Source: Hyposmocoma kahamanoa (Eukaryota > Arthropoda > Insecta > Lepidoptera > Cosmopterigidae). Taken from it: DNA of 64,000 nucleotides. Positions 11,301 through 23,300 of this stretch are shown one piece after another (the first letter of the stretch is position 1; each line of letters begins with the position of its first letter). A model generated the notes under the pieces. That model worked only from the letters and a program-made list of their open reading frames with translations. It was not told the DNA's origin and did no database searches. The stretch is taken from positions 162,990 through 226,989 of the forward strand of contig NW_020653855.1 of assembly GCF_003589595.1 (NCBI RefSeq), in the 5' to 3' direction. The position numbers and the translations under genes were made by a program.

Positions 11301-14300
11301 TACAGTATACTTCGTTATTAGAAAATACAATTCATTATTAAAAAAATATAAAAATATCTTAAACCTAGATTACTACTAAAAATAATAGATAAATAGGCAA
11401 ATTTAAAATTTAAATTAATACTTAAATAGTTTCAATCTTACAAGCTTTTTTCTCGTCGGGTATATCACATAGATATACATATGTTCAGAGATTACAGTAC
11501 TTTAAAATGAATACGCTTAGAGACCGCCGAATATTATCTGACCTCATATTTATACATGGTATACTAAATAATACAATAAAATATTGCAATATTCTGAACC
11601 AAATAAATATTTACATACCTTATAAATACCCCCGACATAAAATAAGCAAAATATTTAATGTACCACGATGCCGGACTAACTTAGCTCTGCACAGTCCACT
11701 ACCTAGATTATCCTTTACTTACAACCAAATTAATGTTCGAATAGATATAATAGACATTTTTGATTCTTCCCGTAATGTTTTCAAAAATAACATTCTCTAG
11801 TCGTTTCCCCAGTAATTTTATAGGTTCTTTGTTGTTCTTTTTGTTGCTTATTATTATTTTATTACATTAAATGCTGTGTACGTCTGTAATAGGTAGACAT
11901 ATAAGTACAATCCTAATGTAAAGTTACACTGTTATATAAGAGTGTATGTACTACTGTTGATGTACCTTATCTATTAAAACATTTTCCTATAATTAAGTTA
12001 CGTCCACTTATTCATTATCTTTATGGAGATATAACTGCGTAACAGGCAAGCCGTCATGCTGGTTTTCTTTTTTTTTTAAATCAACTGACGGGAGGAGCAA
12101 GTCGTGCGCCTGGTGGTTAGCAACACGCCTATTCATAACAGTTGCAGTGTTACATAAACATTTTAATCGCAAAGATCTAAGGGGCACTGTCGCTGCGCCT
12201 GTCACCCTGAGACATAACTTGACAAGTCCCATGTGTCTGTAATTTCACTGGCACCTTTACCGTTCAAAAGTGGAAAGCAGTAATGCTCACATTACTGCTT
12301 GGCGGCAGAAATAGGTAAGGTGGCAGTACTTCCCTGGATGAACACTTTTACAAGGAGCTCTACTGCTTCTACTAAAATACTAACGATAGACGACGATCGA
12401 CGTGTCAATAACTGATTTTGATATTGACATGTCTACACATATCATAGCACTACCAGTGGTTGAAGACCTGCTCTTGGGAAGGGAAGTGCACATTCTTAAG
12501 AAATACTGTTTATTGTTCGTTTGTTTAATGCTCGTGTTTGATTTGTCTGAAACTATATGTCGGCCATTCTCACATTCTTTAATTACCGTGTGTAATTAGA
12601 TCTAATTACCGTTTCAATAAAATATTCGTTTCTTAATAACTGGAAAACTGCTTTGTCTATTCTAATGCCATATATGTATACATATTTTTTTTTATTGTTT
12701 GTTCTCTGGCTTAACTATCAATAGATAGTTAAGCCAGAGAACAAATAAGTAATGAGAACGGACACTCTCCGCCCCTCCCTAGCTTTAGATACCGCACCAC
12801 GCCCCGCACATTGACGGTCAAATTGACAGAACGAGAATAAGGCTGTCGGCGAGCCGTTTTCGCTCTAAGACGGCTTTGATATTTGAATATAGTTTTCATT
12901 TTCTCATTACGAAATTTGTACGTTAATATATAACATCATTTCACATTAGTATTTATAAAGGTCGTGAATTGTTCTGTGTATGGCTGTTTACAATCATCTA
13001 AACGGGATAAAAAGAGGGCTTTTTTCGTTTTTTGAAAGATGAAACGAAGTAAGTAAAAGACTTATGTCTGAGACTGTTTCAGTTATTGTTTTCTTTAGTG
13101 CAGATTAATATATAATACAGATTTATTATATCAATATAATAAGACGCCTTAACTTCGTGAGCTAGAGAAGGGTTCTCGAATTTTCAATTTGTATTGCCGA
13201 TAAAATATTACGTAGTGATTATACCTAATTATTAACTAGGTACTTAATGATACACTTGGACACTCAATTTCAAATACTTTGGTTATCTTCTTTAAGGGTG
13301 CCTGTCCAAAATATAACACATTAAGTGCTTTTAATATATTTTTAAAATAAATCTTCAATATTATTCCAGTTAGTGAATTAATGAAAAATATAATATTATA
13401 TCGATATAAATACGTAATGAATATGTGTTATTATTAGGATTCTATAATAGAATTACAGATAACAGATTGCTGCTGTGACTACGAAACGTAATAAATAGTA
13501 CGAACAAATGATGGGTAACCCTGCCACTTCACGCACACATTTGCGCGTGTGCAGATAGCGCCTTGCTGTATGTAGTAAGTAGTAGTAGGTAAATAATTTT
13601 TTGACTGTTGTATGGAGGGTCCGGGGTGTGGTTAAGCTTAAAGTTGTTCAATGTTATTGGGTATATTAAGCGAGAAAAAACAATGGCTACGGTAATTAGA
13701 CTGAGGAAGCTACGATAATTGGTCTGAGAACACCGAATGTGAGAATGGCCGAGGTAGAAACCTAAAATTGGCTTTATTTTTCTTTTCCTGTTTTTATTAA
13801 ACGTTGCTGCTGCAGCAACAGCTGCTGGTTTTCCATAAATAAATGTATGTGCCAAGTTGTACTCAAATCAGGTAACAAAAACTGGGTCACATTCAATAAA
13901 CCGGAATCATCCTGGTAGCACAGAAGCGTGCGGAAAAACAAACATGATGAGATCGAAGGATTTTTTTCTGAGTGTTCGATCTTTGTATTAATAATTATAA
14001 CAAACTAGTGGAGTAATTTCACAAAAATAATTGAATATCAATTTAATAAAAAATTAAAATACAGTGAATAGCGACATCTCTTGCCAGGGCTGGTAGCTGC
14101 AAAGGTATCTGACTGGGTGATAAAACTTTCATAGATTTCTTATAGATGGCGCTACGACTAAAAGTCGTTGAAAAACCAAATACAAAGACAACGAGCACAT
14201 AGAAAAAATCGTGAGCTCCGCTGTTTCGTTCCGTGGTTTAGTTGGTATAGCATCTGGCACGGTATGCTAGAAGACGTCGGTTCGAATCCAACCGGATCGA

Positions 14301-17300
14301 AGGATTGTTTTCTGAATGTTCGATCTTTGTATTAATAATTAAAACATGATGAGAGTTCCGGGGTATGCAAACCCTGGAGACGAAGCGTGACTGTAACGAA
14401 GCGGTAGAGAAGTAAGCGACACGCCTTATTTCCGAAAGGGGTTCTCGCTGTCTACCGGCGCCGCTCTTCTCAAATGAGGTTCGCAAGTGGTGTCGCGTTT
14501 TATTATTATTTTTGTAATATCAAGCATTAATAAATCTAGTCTGTTATGATACCTAAGATAAGGGAACTAATACGGCAGTCCAGGTATCTCAAATAAAGGT
14601 GAGATATCAGGCGTGAGCTGGGAGTGCACTGGTTGGTCGGCACTACAGTTGGTAAGTATGCACAATGTTTATTACTAACTTAGATACAGTATTTGTTGAC
14701 TAGACACCCTGAAGATAGAGTATGACGAATCAGTAACCGAATTAGAATGAGATCCGCCACTTGTACTAAAGGTATAAAGGAGCATGAAGCGGTGGCAGAG
14801 GAAAGGTTGTAGGGGTGTGTGTGGAGGCCCATCGTAGGGATCAGAGGATCCCACTAGTTCAGATCCAGAGGATCGATATGAGGTCAAGGACCTATTAGGA
14901 CAATTATAGTAGTCCTATGAAGTAGAACGGAGTTAGAAGTGTACGCGAAGAAAGATACATTATGATTGAATCTTAGGCGTGGCGACAGGTGGGATAACTT
15001 TAAATATATTAATATAATAATCCTTTTTCGTTAGCCTTTTCCTTCTTTTATTTCCTTTATAATTTTTTATTTCTTTATATATATTTTTTTCTATCTATCT
15101 AATTTATTTGGTAGACGTGCGCGAAGGTCACGGGGAAGGTTTGACACAAAGAAGATTTTGTAAGAAAAGATGTGTGAGAGGCATGCGTGTATGAGAAAGG
15201 CGATAACATATCCCTTTAGAAGAGGGAAATTTTCGTCAAATTTTGAATAGGACCACTACTGGAGGAACCCCCTTTCCTATAAAAAAGAATCAACGAAATC
15301 GCACAAATATCGGAGTAATCGAGTACCATACATTATTTAAGTGTGCATGCTACATCGTTCTCATACTAGGTTTGTTGTGCAGTGAGGTAGTTAGGATGTC
15401 ATCTGGTTAGCGACGTGTAGTGAAACAGGAACAATTTTAGTTAGTGCGTTTATTCGTTCATGGCGCAAATAGAAGTAAAGTAATAATGTAAAAAATCTTA
15501 TGCCTACTCAACATTTCCTTCAATACGCATTCCAGTGACCTTCTAAATGCTACGACACATCGCATCGTCACTTTCCATCAGTTGAGATGGAGGCTCTCAT
15601 TTTTGTATAAAAGAAAAGAAAAAATAAAATAGACGATTTTTAAAAATTCCTTAGCACAAGCATCGCACTATAAAAAAATGGCGAACACACATACACACGC
15701 ACGCACGCACGCACGCACGCTCTCGCACATACACACAAACAACCACAAGTTACATCGAAACACACGAGAGAAATAAATGTAGGCCAAACATTATTTATCC
15801 GGCCGGGAATTAAGGCCTCTGCGTGGCAGACCAGCATGTTTCTTTCTTCCATTTCAGTTGTTTAAAAAGAACTAATCAGACATTTTGTACATTAAATAAA
15901 AATCTTTTTCAATTGGATACGGAATAAAATCTCTTTCCATCGTCTTAAGTGAAATCTCATAAACCAATCAAAATAATTTCAAAATTCATTGTAAAAAGTG
16001 TTTTAGATATAAATAAATTTAAAATTATCCATTTCTATAGATTTATATATATTATTATATATTTGTTTAACATCAAATTACAAGTAAAAAAAAATATCTC
16101 CACCAAAAATAAATTATCAATTTTGAACCACAGAAATTAACATTATAAAAATCATGGTGACAACTACAGCGTACGAACGCAAGGTGTATGAAGACTTCAT
16201 ATGGTGTTTCACCAAGTGTTTACTCGAACAGGGATTTCAGAACTCTGAAGAGATTGCTGAAGTGGTTCCTCAGCTCGTGGAAGGTACTTAGACTGAAGCG
16301 AATGGCGCACTATGGAAATGAGACTTTTGAACCCTTTTAAAAATATTGTTGTAATATGATTTTGAAGTTTCCAGTAGATTACACTTAATTATACAATTTT
16401 AATTCTTATATTTTTTCATGTGCATACTACCGATAATAATTGTCGAGAAATTATATTTATTTACTAGGAACTCAGCACTAAAATACCGATAAATTTTTAT
16501 ATTTTGATAAAAATGATTATTAGTTCTTGTTTCGAGTAGATCAGGGGGTCTATTTTCTTTTTTCGTCCGACGTCCGTCCGAAAGTATGGGCTCATTCAGA
16601 ACACAGGCGCGGACGCGGCGTTTGGCCTTCCCTTTCACAATGCCGAAGCGGCTACGAGTGGCGCGCGCGGCCACTGAACGCAATGAACTTCTACGTACTT
16701 TATGTGATTTTTACTGAAAAGCAACAGCGTTTACAATATCATAAATATACAAAGTAAACCTTAAAATAGTACAGCCAATCACAGGTTTTGTAGAATAAAA
16801 TTTAGTATTATAATAACACCATAAAAGCATCAGCCAGCCAGCCAGTAGAGCAGTGGTGTGCGTACAAATGCGTCAATTGAAAAAAAAATTTATGTAGCAC
16901 GAAAGGAGCAAGGTGTGTTGCTTACCTAAAATTGATATAAGTATTATAAATGAGAAGTGTATTTCAAGTAAAGTTTGACAAATTGATGACAAAGAACGAG
17001 ATTATGTAAATATCACTTTGTAGGTATGTAGACATGTAATTTTTTATATATACATAGCACCACCCTTATAATGCAAACACACTCAACTACTAGCACTAGA
17101 GAAACCCTGTGTCGCGGGTGCCATGGACACACACATAGACAACCACAAATTACACCCAAACTCACGAGAGAAATAACTGTACGTCATACAAATATTTCTC
17201 CCGGCCCGGGAATCGAACCTGGGACCTCTGCGTGGCAGTCCGGCATGGTAACCGTTCGGCCACAGAGGCAGTTCGGCCCTGAAGGTATTATTATACTGAA

Positions 17301-20300
17301 CTCGCAAGGCGCCGTATGATCTCAGCGTAAAGTTGGACCATAGAGCACATGTGTAGAAGCTCTGGCAGTATGCTCTAAAGAGTGTGAGCTTCACTCCAGC
17401 CGTACACCTTGTGAATCTATGAGCCAACATATTGCCTCGAACCGACAACGCCCTGCGCTCTCTCTCTATGTCTCCCTCATCCTTTAGGTCCTCTGTCACA
17501 ATATGACCCAAGTACCTAAACTGTGCAACACGTCTCAAAGGTACCCCATTTAAAAGTATTGGTGGTACATAGGCGGGTTCTTTAATTTTACCCTTAAACA
17601 GCAAGAACTCATTCTTTTTCTCGTTGTACTTTAAACCGCGTTACATAGCATAGGTCTCACAATGACATAAGTCGTCTTATACCTCTAATTGAAGGGCTGA
17701 GCAACACCATATCGTCCGCATAGCTAATGTTATTAACGCTTGTGTTGTCAATACGGCATCCGACATGCATGCTGCTCAGCTCCCCAATCAGGTTATTAAC
17801 AAACAAATTAAAAAGTCTAGGTGAGGTTAATCCCCTTAAATAACGCCACAGCTCAAAACATACTCATCAGATTGAGCATTTGCCCATTTTACCACACTCT
17901 TTTGATTACTATACCAATGTGAGAAAATACCAACTGCTTCAGATGATATGCCCTTCAAGCTTTCTTCAATTTTGTCCAGAGCATATCATATGACACTAGG
18001 TCAAATTATCGGTATGGCATTGAAGAGTTTTTCAAATGTGTTCAGTACCCCAAAATTTATTTATTTATTGTTAAAGCGAGTTAGAGCGTTTGAGCGCTGC
18101 ATCCTAATCGTATTCGTTCGGAATCCGAGACCATACAAATATAGAAAACTCAGACCCACTTTGGAAGTCACTTGTGCATTAAGTCCGATTCGAAAATGAG
18201 AATATTACTTATACACCCAGAGATAAAATGATCCCTGTCATTCCACGAATTCGGAACTGGGGGTCTACTGTCGATCTCCATCCGACATCCGTCCTAAACA
18301 ATTACTGCCAAATAAGCAATTCTTGACCAAATGAAAAGACGCGTGATGCAAATGTTGCTTCATACTTGACACTTGTCGTTTAATTTTATCGAATATTACT
18401 TATTTGACAGTAATTGTTTCGGACGGATGTCGGACGGAGATCGAGAGTAGACCCCCTGTTACGAATCGGACGTAGTGCACAAACGCTCTTAAATTGTGAA
18501 CGTTTTCTTAATAGGGACATACCCATTTGTCATCGAGGCGTATGAAATTTCTTTTTTTTACTGTCTATTTTCTAAACATTACGAAATATAGTCATTTTTT
18601 AAATGGCAAAATTTTGATAATTATTTTTGTCGTTGAAAAGATGACGTCAGTATTGATCCCATTTAAATTTGAAGAAAATATTCGACCTCTAAGGGTGGCA
18701 AACTAGGGGATGCACTTTCCGGTAACCGATTGCAATAAATCTTGGCAAATCGATGTAATTCCCCGAACTTTGGAGGTCGGTTTTCTTTTATGTAAAACGT
18801 TATAATTATTTAAATGGCTAAAGTATTTAAATACGTGTAAGTACCTGTAGAAACAACTACAATTTTATTAATATATAATTGTAGCATTAGAGCTCCTTGT
18901 GAAAGAATTCGCTCAGGGAAGTACTGCCACTTTACCTATTTCCGTGTCCGGTGTTGAAAAGTATGGGTGCTGGTGAAATTACAGGCACATGGGACATGGG
19001 ACAATGTCTTATGTCTCAGCATGACGTGCGCAGTAGCAGTGCCCCTCAAATCTTTGCGGTTTAAAGCTCTGAGTGGCACTGGAACTATAATGGGCAGGCG
19101 TATAGCTTACCATCAGGCGCACGACTGGTGCGTCCCGTCACATGGTATAATAAAAAAAAATTGGAACAAGAATTTCTAGCAAATAGTTAATAGGAAAAAT
19201 AATTTGTTGCCAATGTGCTTAAATTTTTAATAAATTCCCAGAAGTGCCGGGATTTGTACAAGGGAATGTCCTTATTATTCTTTAGTTTAACTAATATAAT
19301 CGCCTCAATTACGATTAATAATAATAATAATAATAATAATTCTTTCAGGTCTCAACTCCGACGACCTGGCAACGAAGACATCATCTGCCCGCGCTGCTCG
19401 TCGCATGCTGTCTCGTGAACAGAACCCACCAATCACGCTTATGGTGGAGGCTGGCGTCATCAAGCCATTGGTTGAGGCTCTTGAAAGAGACGACTGGTAA
19501 TAATAATATCGCATATACTCATAGTTTGAAAACTTTGAAGTTATCTGCCAAATCATTACTGTGACAACTGCGCCCTGATTGGCCAGCCTGAATTCGACGT
19601 GAAACAATTGATTACACACGTCAATTGTTTCACTTCAAATCGACTAGTTTGAGTTGAGCTTTGCAATAATGGACGAAAATTGAGAAATTATGTATTTAAT
19701 TACCGATGAAATGTGATTCCGTTTGTTTTGTAATTAGATGTTTGGCTGTTTTTCTCACACCACCGAATGGAACAGCCCCCATTGTTAGAGATATTATCTT
19801 TATTACAATAAATACAGAATATTTTTGGAATATACGGAGACGTACACACTGGTCAGTTGTTGGCGCTGTACTATTTCAGTTTTCTGATTTGTGATTTCAG
19901 CGCAAACGATAGTTGATATTTGAAAGTGATATAAGGCCCATTTGCCTGATGACTTGCCAGGGATGGATGGCCCTTATTTCGTCTCTGTATCTATACTCGA
20001 TGTATTTAATTCATGTCTTGTTGGTTGTCATAAATAAATAAATAGAGTAAAACATGTATTTCAGCCCTGATCTTCAATTTGAAGCAGCATGGGCAATCAC
20101 CAACATTGCATCTGGCACTCACGAACACACCATGGCTGTCGTTGAAGTAAGTACGCTGTCTTAGGGAGCTATCACACTTACTAAATTCTGAATCGGCTTG
20201 AGCTGGTCGTAAAAAACTTTATATCCACGAATAAGCGAAAACCGGCGGACACACTGATGAGGGGTAACTAACGTGACCATACGCCCCGCTTTTGAGCCTC

Positions 20301-23300
20301 CTGTCCCGCTGTCCCCAAAATACTTGACAATCTAAAAATGTGGCGCGAACCAGACTACATACACAATTTCTTTTTTAATTTAAGCAGCAGTAGAGCTCGT
20401 TGTCAAAGAATTCGTCCAGGGAACTACTGCCACCTTATCTATTTCTGCTGCCAAGAAGTAATGTTAGCATTACTGCATTCCGGTTTCGAAGGGTAAAGAA
20501 GCTGGTGGTCTCAGGGTGACGGCGCAGTGGCAGTGCCCCTCAGAGTTTTGCGATTTAACGCTCTGAGTGGCGCTGCAACTGTTATGGACAGGCGTGTAGC
20601 TTACCATCAGGTGCACGACTCGTTCGTCCCGTCACTTGATATTTTAAAAATAAAATATTAAAATTGTACTTTTCGGGAAACAGATAGAGTATTATATAAA
20701 CAGATAAAGCGTTTAGTGCCAATGTGTGGTATATCAACGAGATAACGTCGTCTTTTACTTCTGCAGAATGGCGCAATTCCAAAACTAGTAAACCTCTTAA
20801 GCCGAGGAGGTGTCGTCGGAGAACAATCCGCCTGGGCTCTGGGCAATATCGCCGGAGACGGCCCCACTCCACGTGACTACGTATTAGCAGCTGGTGCGCT
20901 GCCGGCGCTGTTGCCTCTGCTGAATACCACAACTGTGGCGTCTCAGTTAAGGACTGCTGTGTGGACTTACAGCAACTTTTGCAGGTTAATTGTCATCCAG
21001 TCGTTGATATAAATTTTTTAAAATTAATTTCTACATTAATAACCAACCCAGTGCAGTGTGATCGACCCATACTGTCAGACGCGACATATTGCCCCGGTAC
21101 CGATAGAGACCTGTAAATAGAATTAAAAACATTATGGAACACTGCGGGTGTCAGTAATTCATTTTTTAACAAAAAATGTCTGTGTTTATGGCCAGGCTAT
21201 GTATACAGGGTGTTAAGTGTGCCCAGGCGGGTATTCCATAAATATAAGAGATATCAAAAAAATTTAAACTGATATAGAAAGTATGCTACCTAGTGAGGAA
21301 TCAACATCAATAACTTTTTTTAAATAAATCTAGAAACATCCAAAATTTTAACATTGACTGCTCCCATACATTTAACATGACATTCCTATAGAGGCTTTAG
21401 TTGACCTGCTTTAAGAGGTAACAATAACTTTACAGATAACAAAACTACTATAAATAAAGTAATAAAACTATCTTAGAACTGAATAAAAATATAATGGTAT
21501 TGTCAATTTTGGTCAAGTGCGAGTCGGCCATAAGAAGTGAATATAACGGATCAAATTTTTTTATTGCTGATGGACACAGTTTCATGGAAGGATCATTTCA
21601 TTGTATTGGACTAAAAAATTCAGGGCAGTAGAAGTTTGTCAAATTTAAATAAAAAGTGTTTTCATACAAAATGAACATTTTATTAAATTAGACCAACCTC
21701 TGCTGTCCCGATTCTTTTCTTCTAATACAATAAAACTCGTTCTTATAAGAAACTGATACCAAGCATTAAAAAAAAATCAATTTTATTCATTTTACAGTGT
21801 AACTTGAAAACTGGTTAATAAATTACAACATGTTATTTATTAACCGGCTTTCAAGTTGCATAGAAAAAGCTCTTATATGCTCCAATAACAATGAAACATT
21901 CTACAATTCTACTTGAAGTAATTTAACACAGAAACAAGAGTCCGATGGTGAAGTTCGAGCTCGTTTCGGCCGCTCTGCCATACATCGCTGATTTGCTGGA
22001 GACGGAAGATCAGGATGTACTTGGTGAGTTATGGGTATTTTTTTAAAACAAAAGGTCAAACACTGGTGCTTATCGATCACTAGCGCCATCACCCTATTTG
22101 TTTATGGTTTAAAGACAGAAAAGAAAGAATCTCTCAAAACAGAATACAAACATTCACTTACAAAGAGAAATATACCCCCGGAGACGTAATTCGAGCCAAG
22201 TTTCCAATATTAAACAATGCTTGATTGACCAATGCAACTTTGAAACTGATATACTAAACGTCATTTCCTTAAGTCGTTATTGAAAATTTGAATTAAAAAA
22301 ACTGGAGAAACCTTTTTCTTTGATGCTAACTATATTTTTTATTCTAGCCTTTAAGGATAAAAATGCAAGGTGGGTCGAATTATGTGTCCGGGGATGTACT
22401 AGATAAATAAGCTTACAATAACGAACAAATTCACGTTTACACAATGCTGTTGCTTAGACTTAAAATTTATCTTTTAAATTAACCATGCTAGACATGCATC
22501 AACTATAAGAAGTTTTTTTAATGTACGATGTGGTGGGGTGAGCGGTGGCTCTAGCACACATTCCTTGCAAACCCTCCCTTTTCCACCGGAGCCGCGCTAA
22601 GCGAGGCTACAAGAATGAAGTAATCCTATTGGTGGATTTTTTCCTCGCGCACCGCCTCGCTACGTCGCACACCTGTAGTGGAAAGGCTTCCATCGTTTTT
22701 CCTCCGCGGCCAATCGTAACTCGAGCCTGCCTGTCGGCAGCGGACGCGTGCTGGGCGCTGTCGTACCTGACGGACGGCCCCAACGAACGCATCGAAGGCG
22801 TCCAGACGACGCCGGCGCTGCTGCCGCGCCTCGTGCGCCTGCTGCGCCACCCGGCGCCGGCCGTGCGCACGCCGGCGCTGCGGGCCATCGGCAACATGCT
22901 CACGGGCTCCGACCACCAGGTACTGATCATCATCACGACTACAGCCATACCTTTCCTGCGTTACTTTTCTTTATAATGACCCTCCCTAACCCTAAGGTAA
23001 CCTTATAAGTTCAGATTTTGACCCCAGAACCCCGATTCCGAACTCTTCTATGTCTTAACCGAATCATTGGATTGTATATCGTTCTCGAGTCGAAGGGCGC
23101 TTTCCGAGCTGTTCAGAACATTCGAGTTAAAACGATTCGGATACGATATCCTTATCCAACAACGTCTATGGAGTCGGCGAATATATATTATAAGGAAAAT
23201 GAAATCATTAATCGACTTCAAAAAAGGAGGAGGTTCTCAATTCGACTGTATCTTTTTTGTTTTTTGTATGTATGTTACGCGATAACTCCGGTATTTGTGA

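Larger units (their letters stand above)
11209..19348 (+). other. Importin alpha intron 2 (8.1 kb)
   Basis: The largest intron of the gene. It carries a non-LTR tail, a 300-bp repeat, a perfect hairpin, a THAP relic, SINEs, an orphan coding-looking exon at 16154, a broken reverse transcriptase on the minus strand and a MITE. The stretches 13050-13940 and 14350-15190 show no gene. The end holds a short (AAT)n run at 19317-19340. Confidence 0.75.

Noticed and set aside
15640..15852. Cysteine-rich minus-strand frame of 70 codons
   Set aside because: The cysteine pattern comes from the (ACGC)n microsatellite inside a SINE.
17085..17285. tRNA gene on the minus strand
   Set aside because: It has A- and B-box-like words but no full cloverleaf, and the same sequence with a shared body recurs at 15.7 and 28.4 kb, so it is a SINE.
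22545..22976. Separate gene with a 143-codon frame
   Set aside because: The frame reads through a repeat and then importin exon 7. The AG/GT borders and the protein match show that only 22741-22919 is coding.
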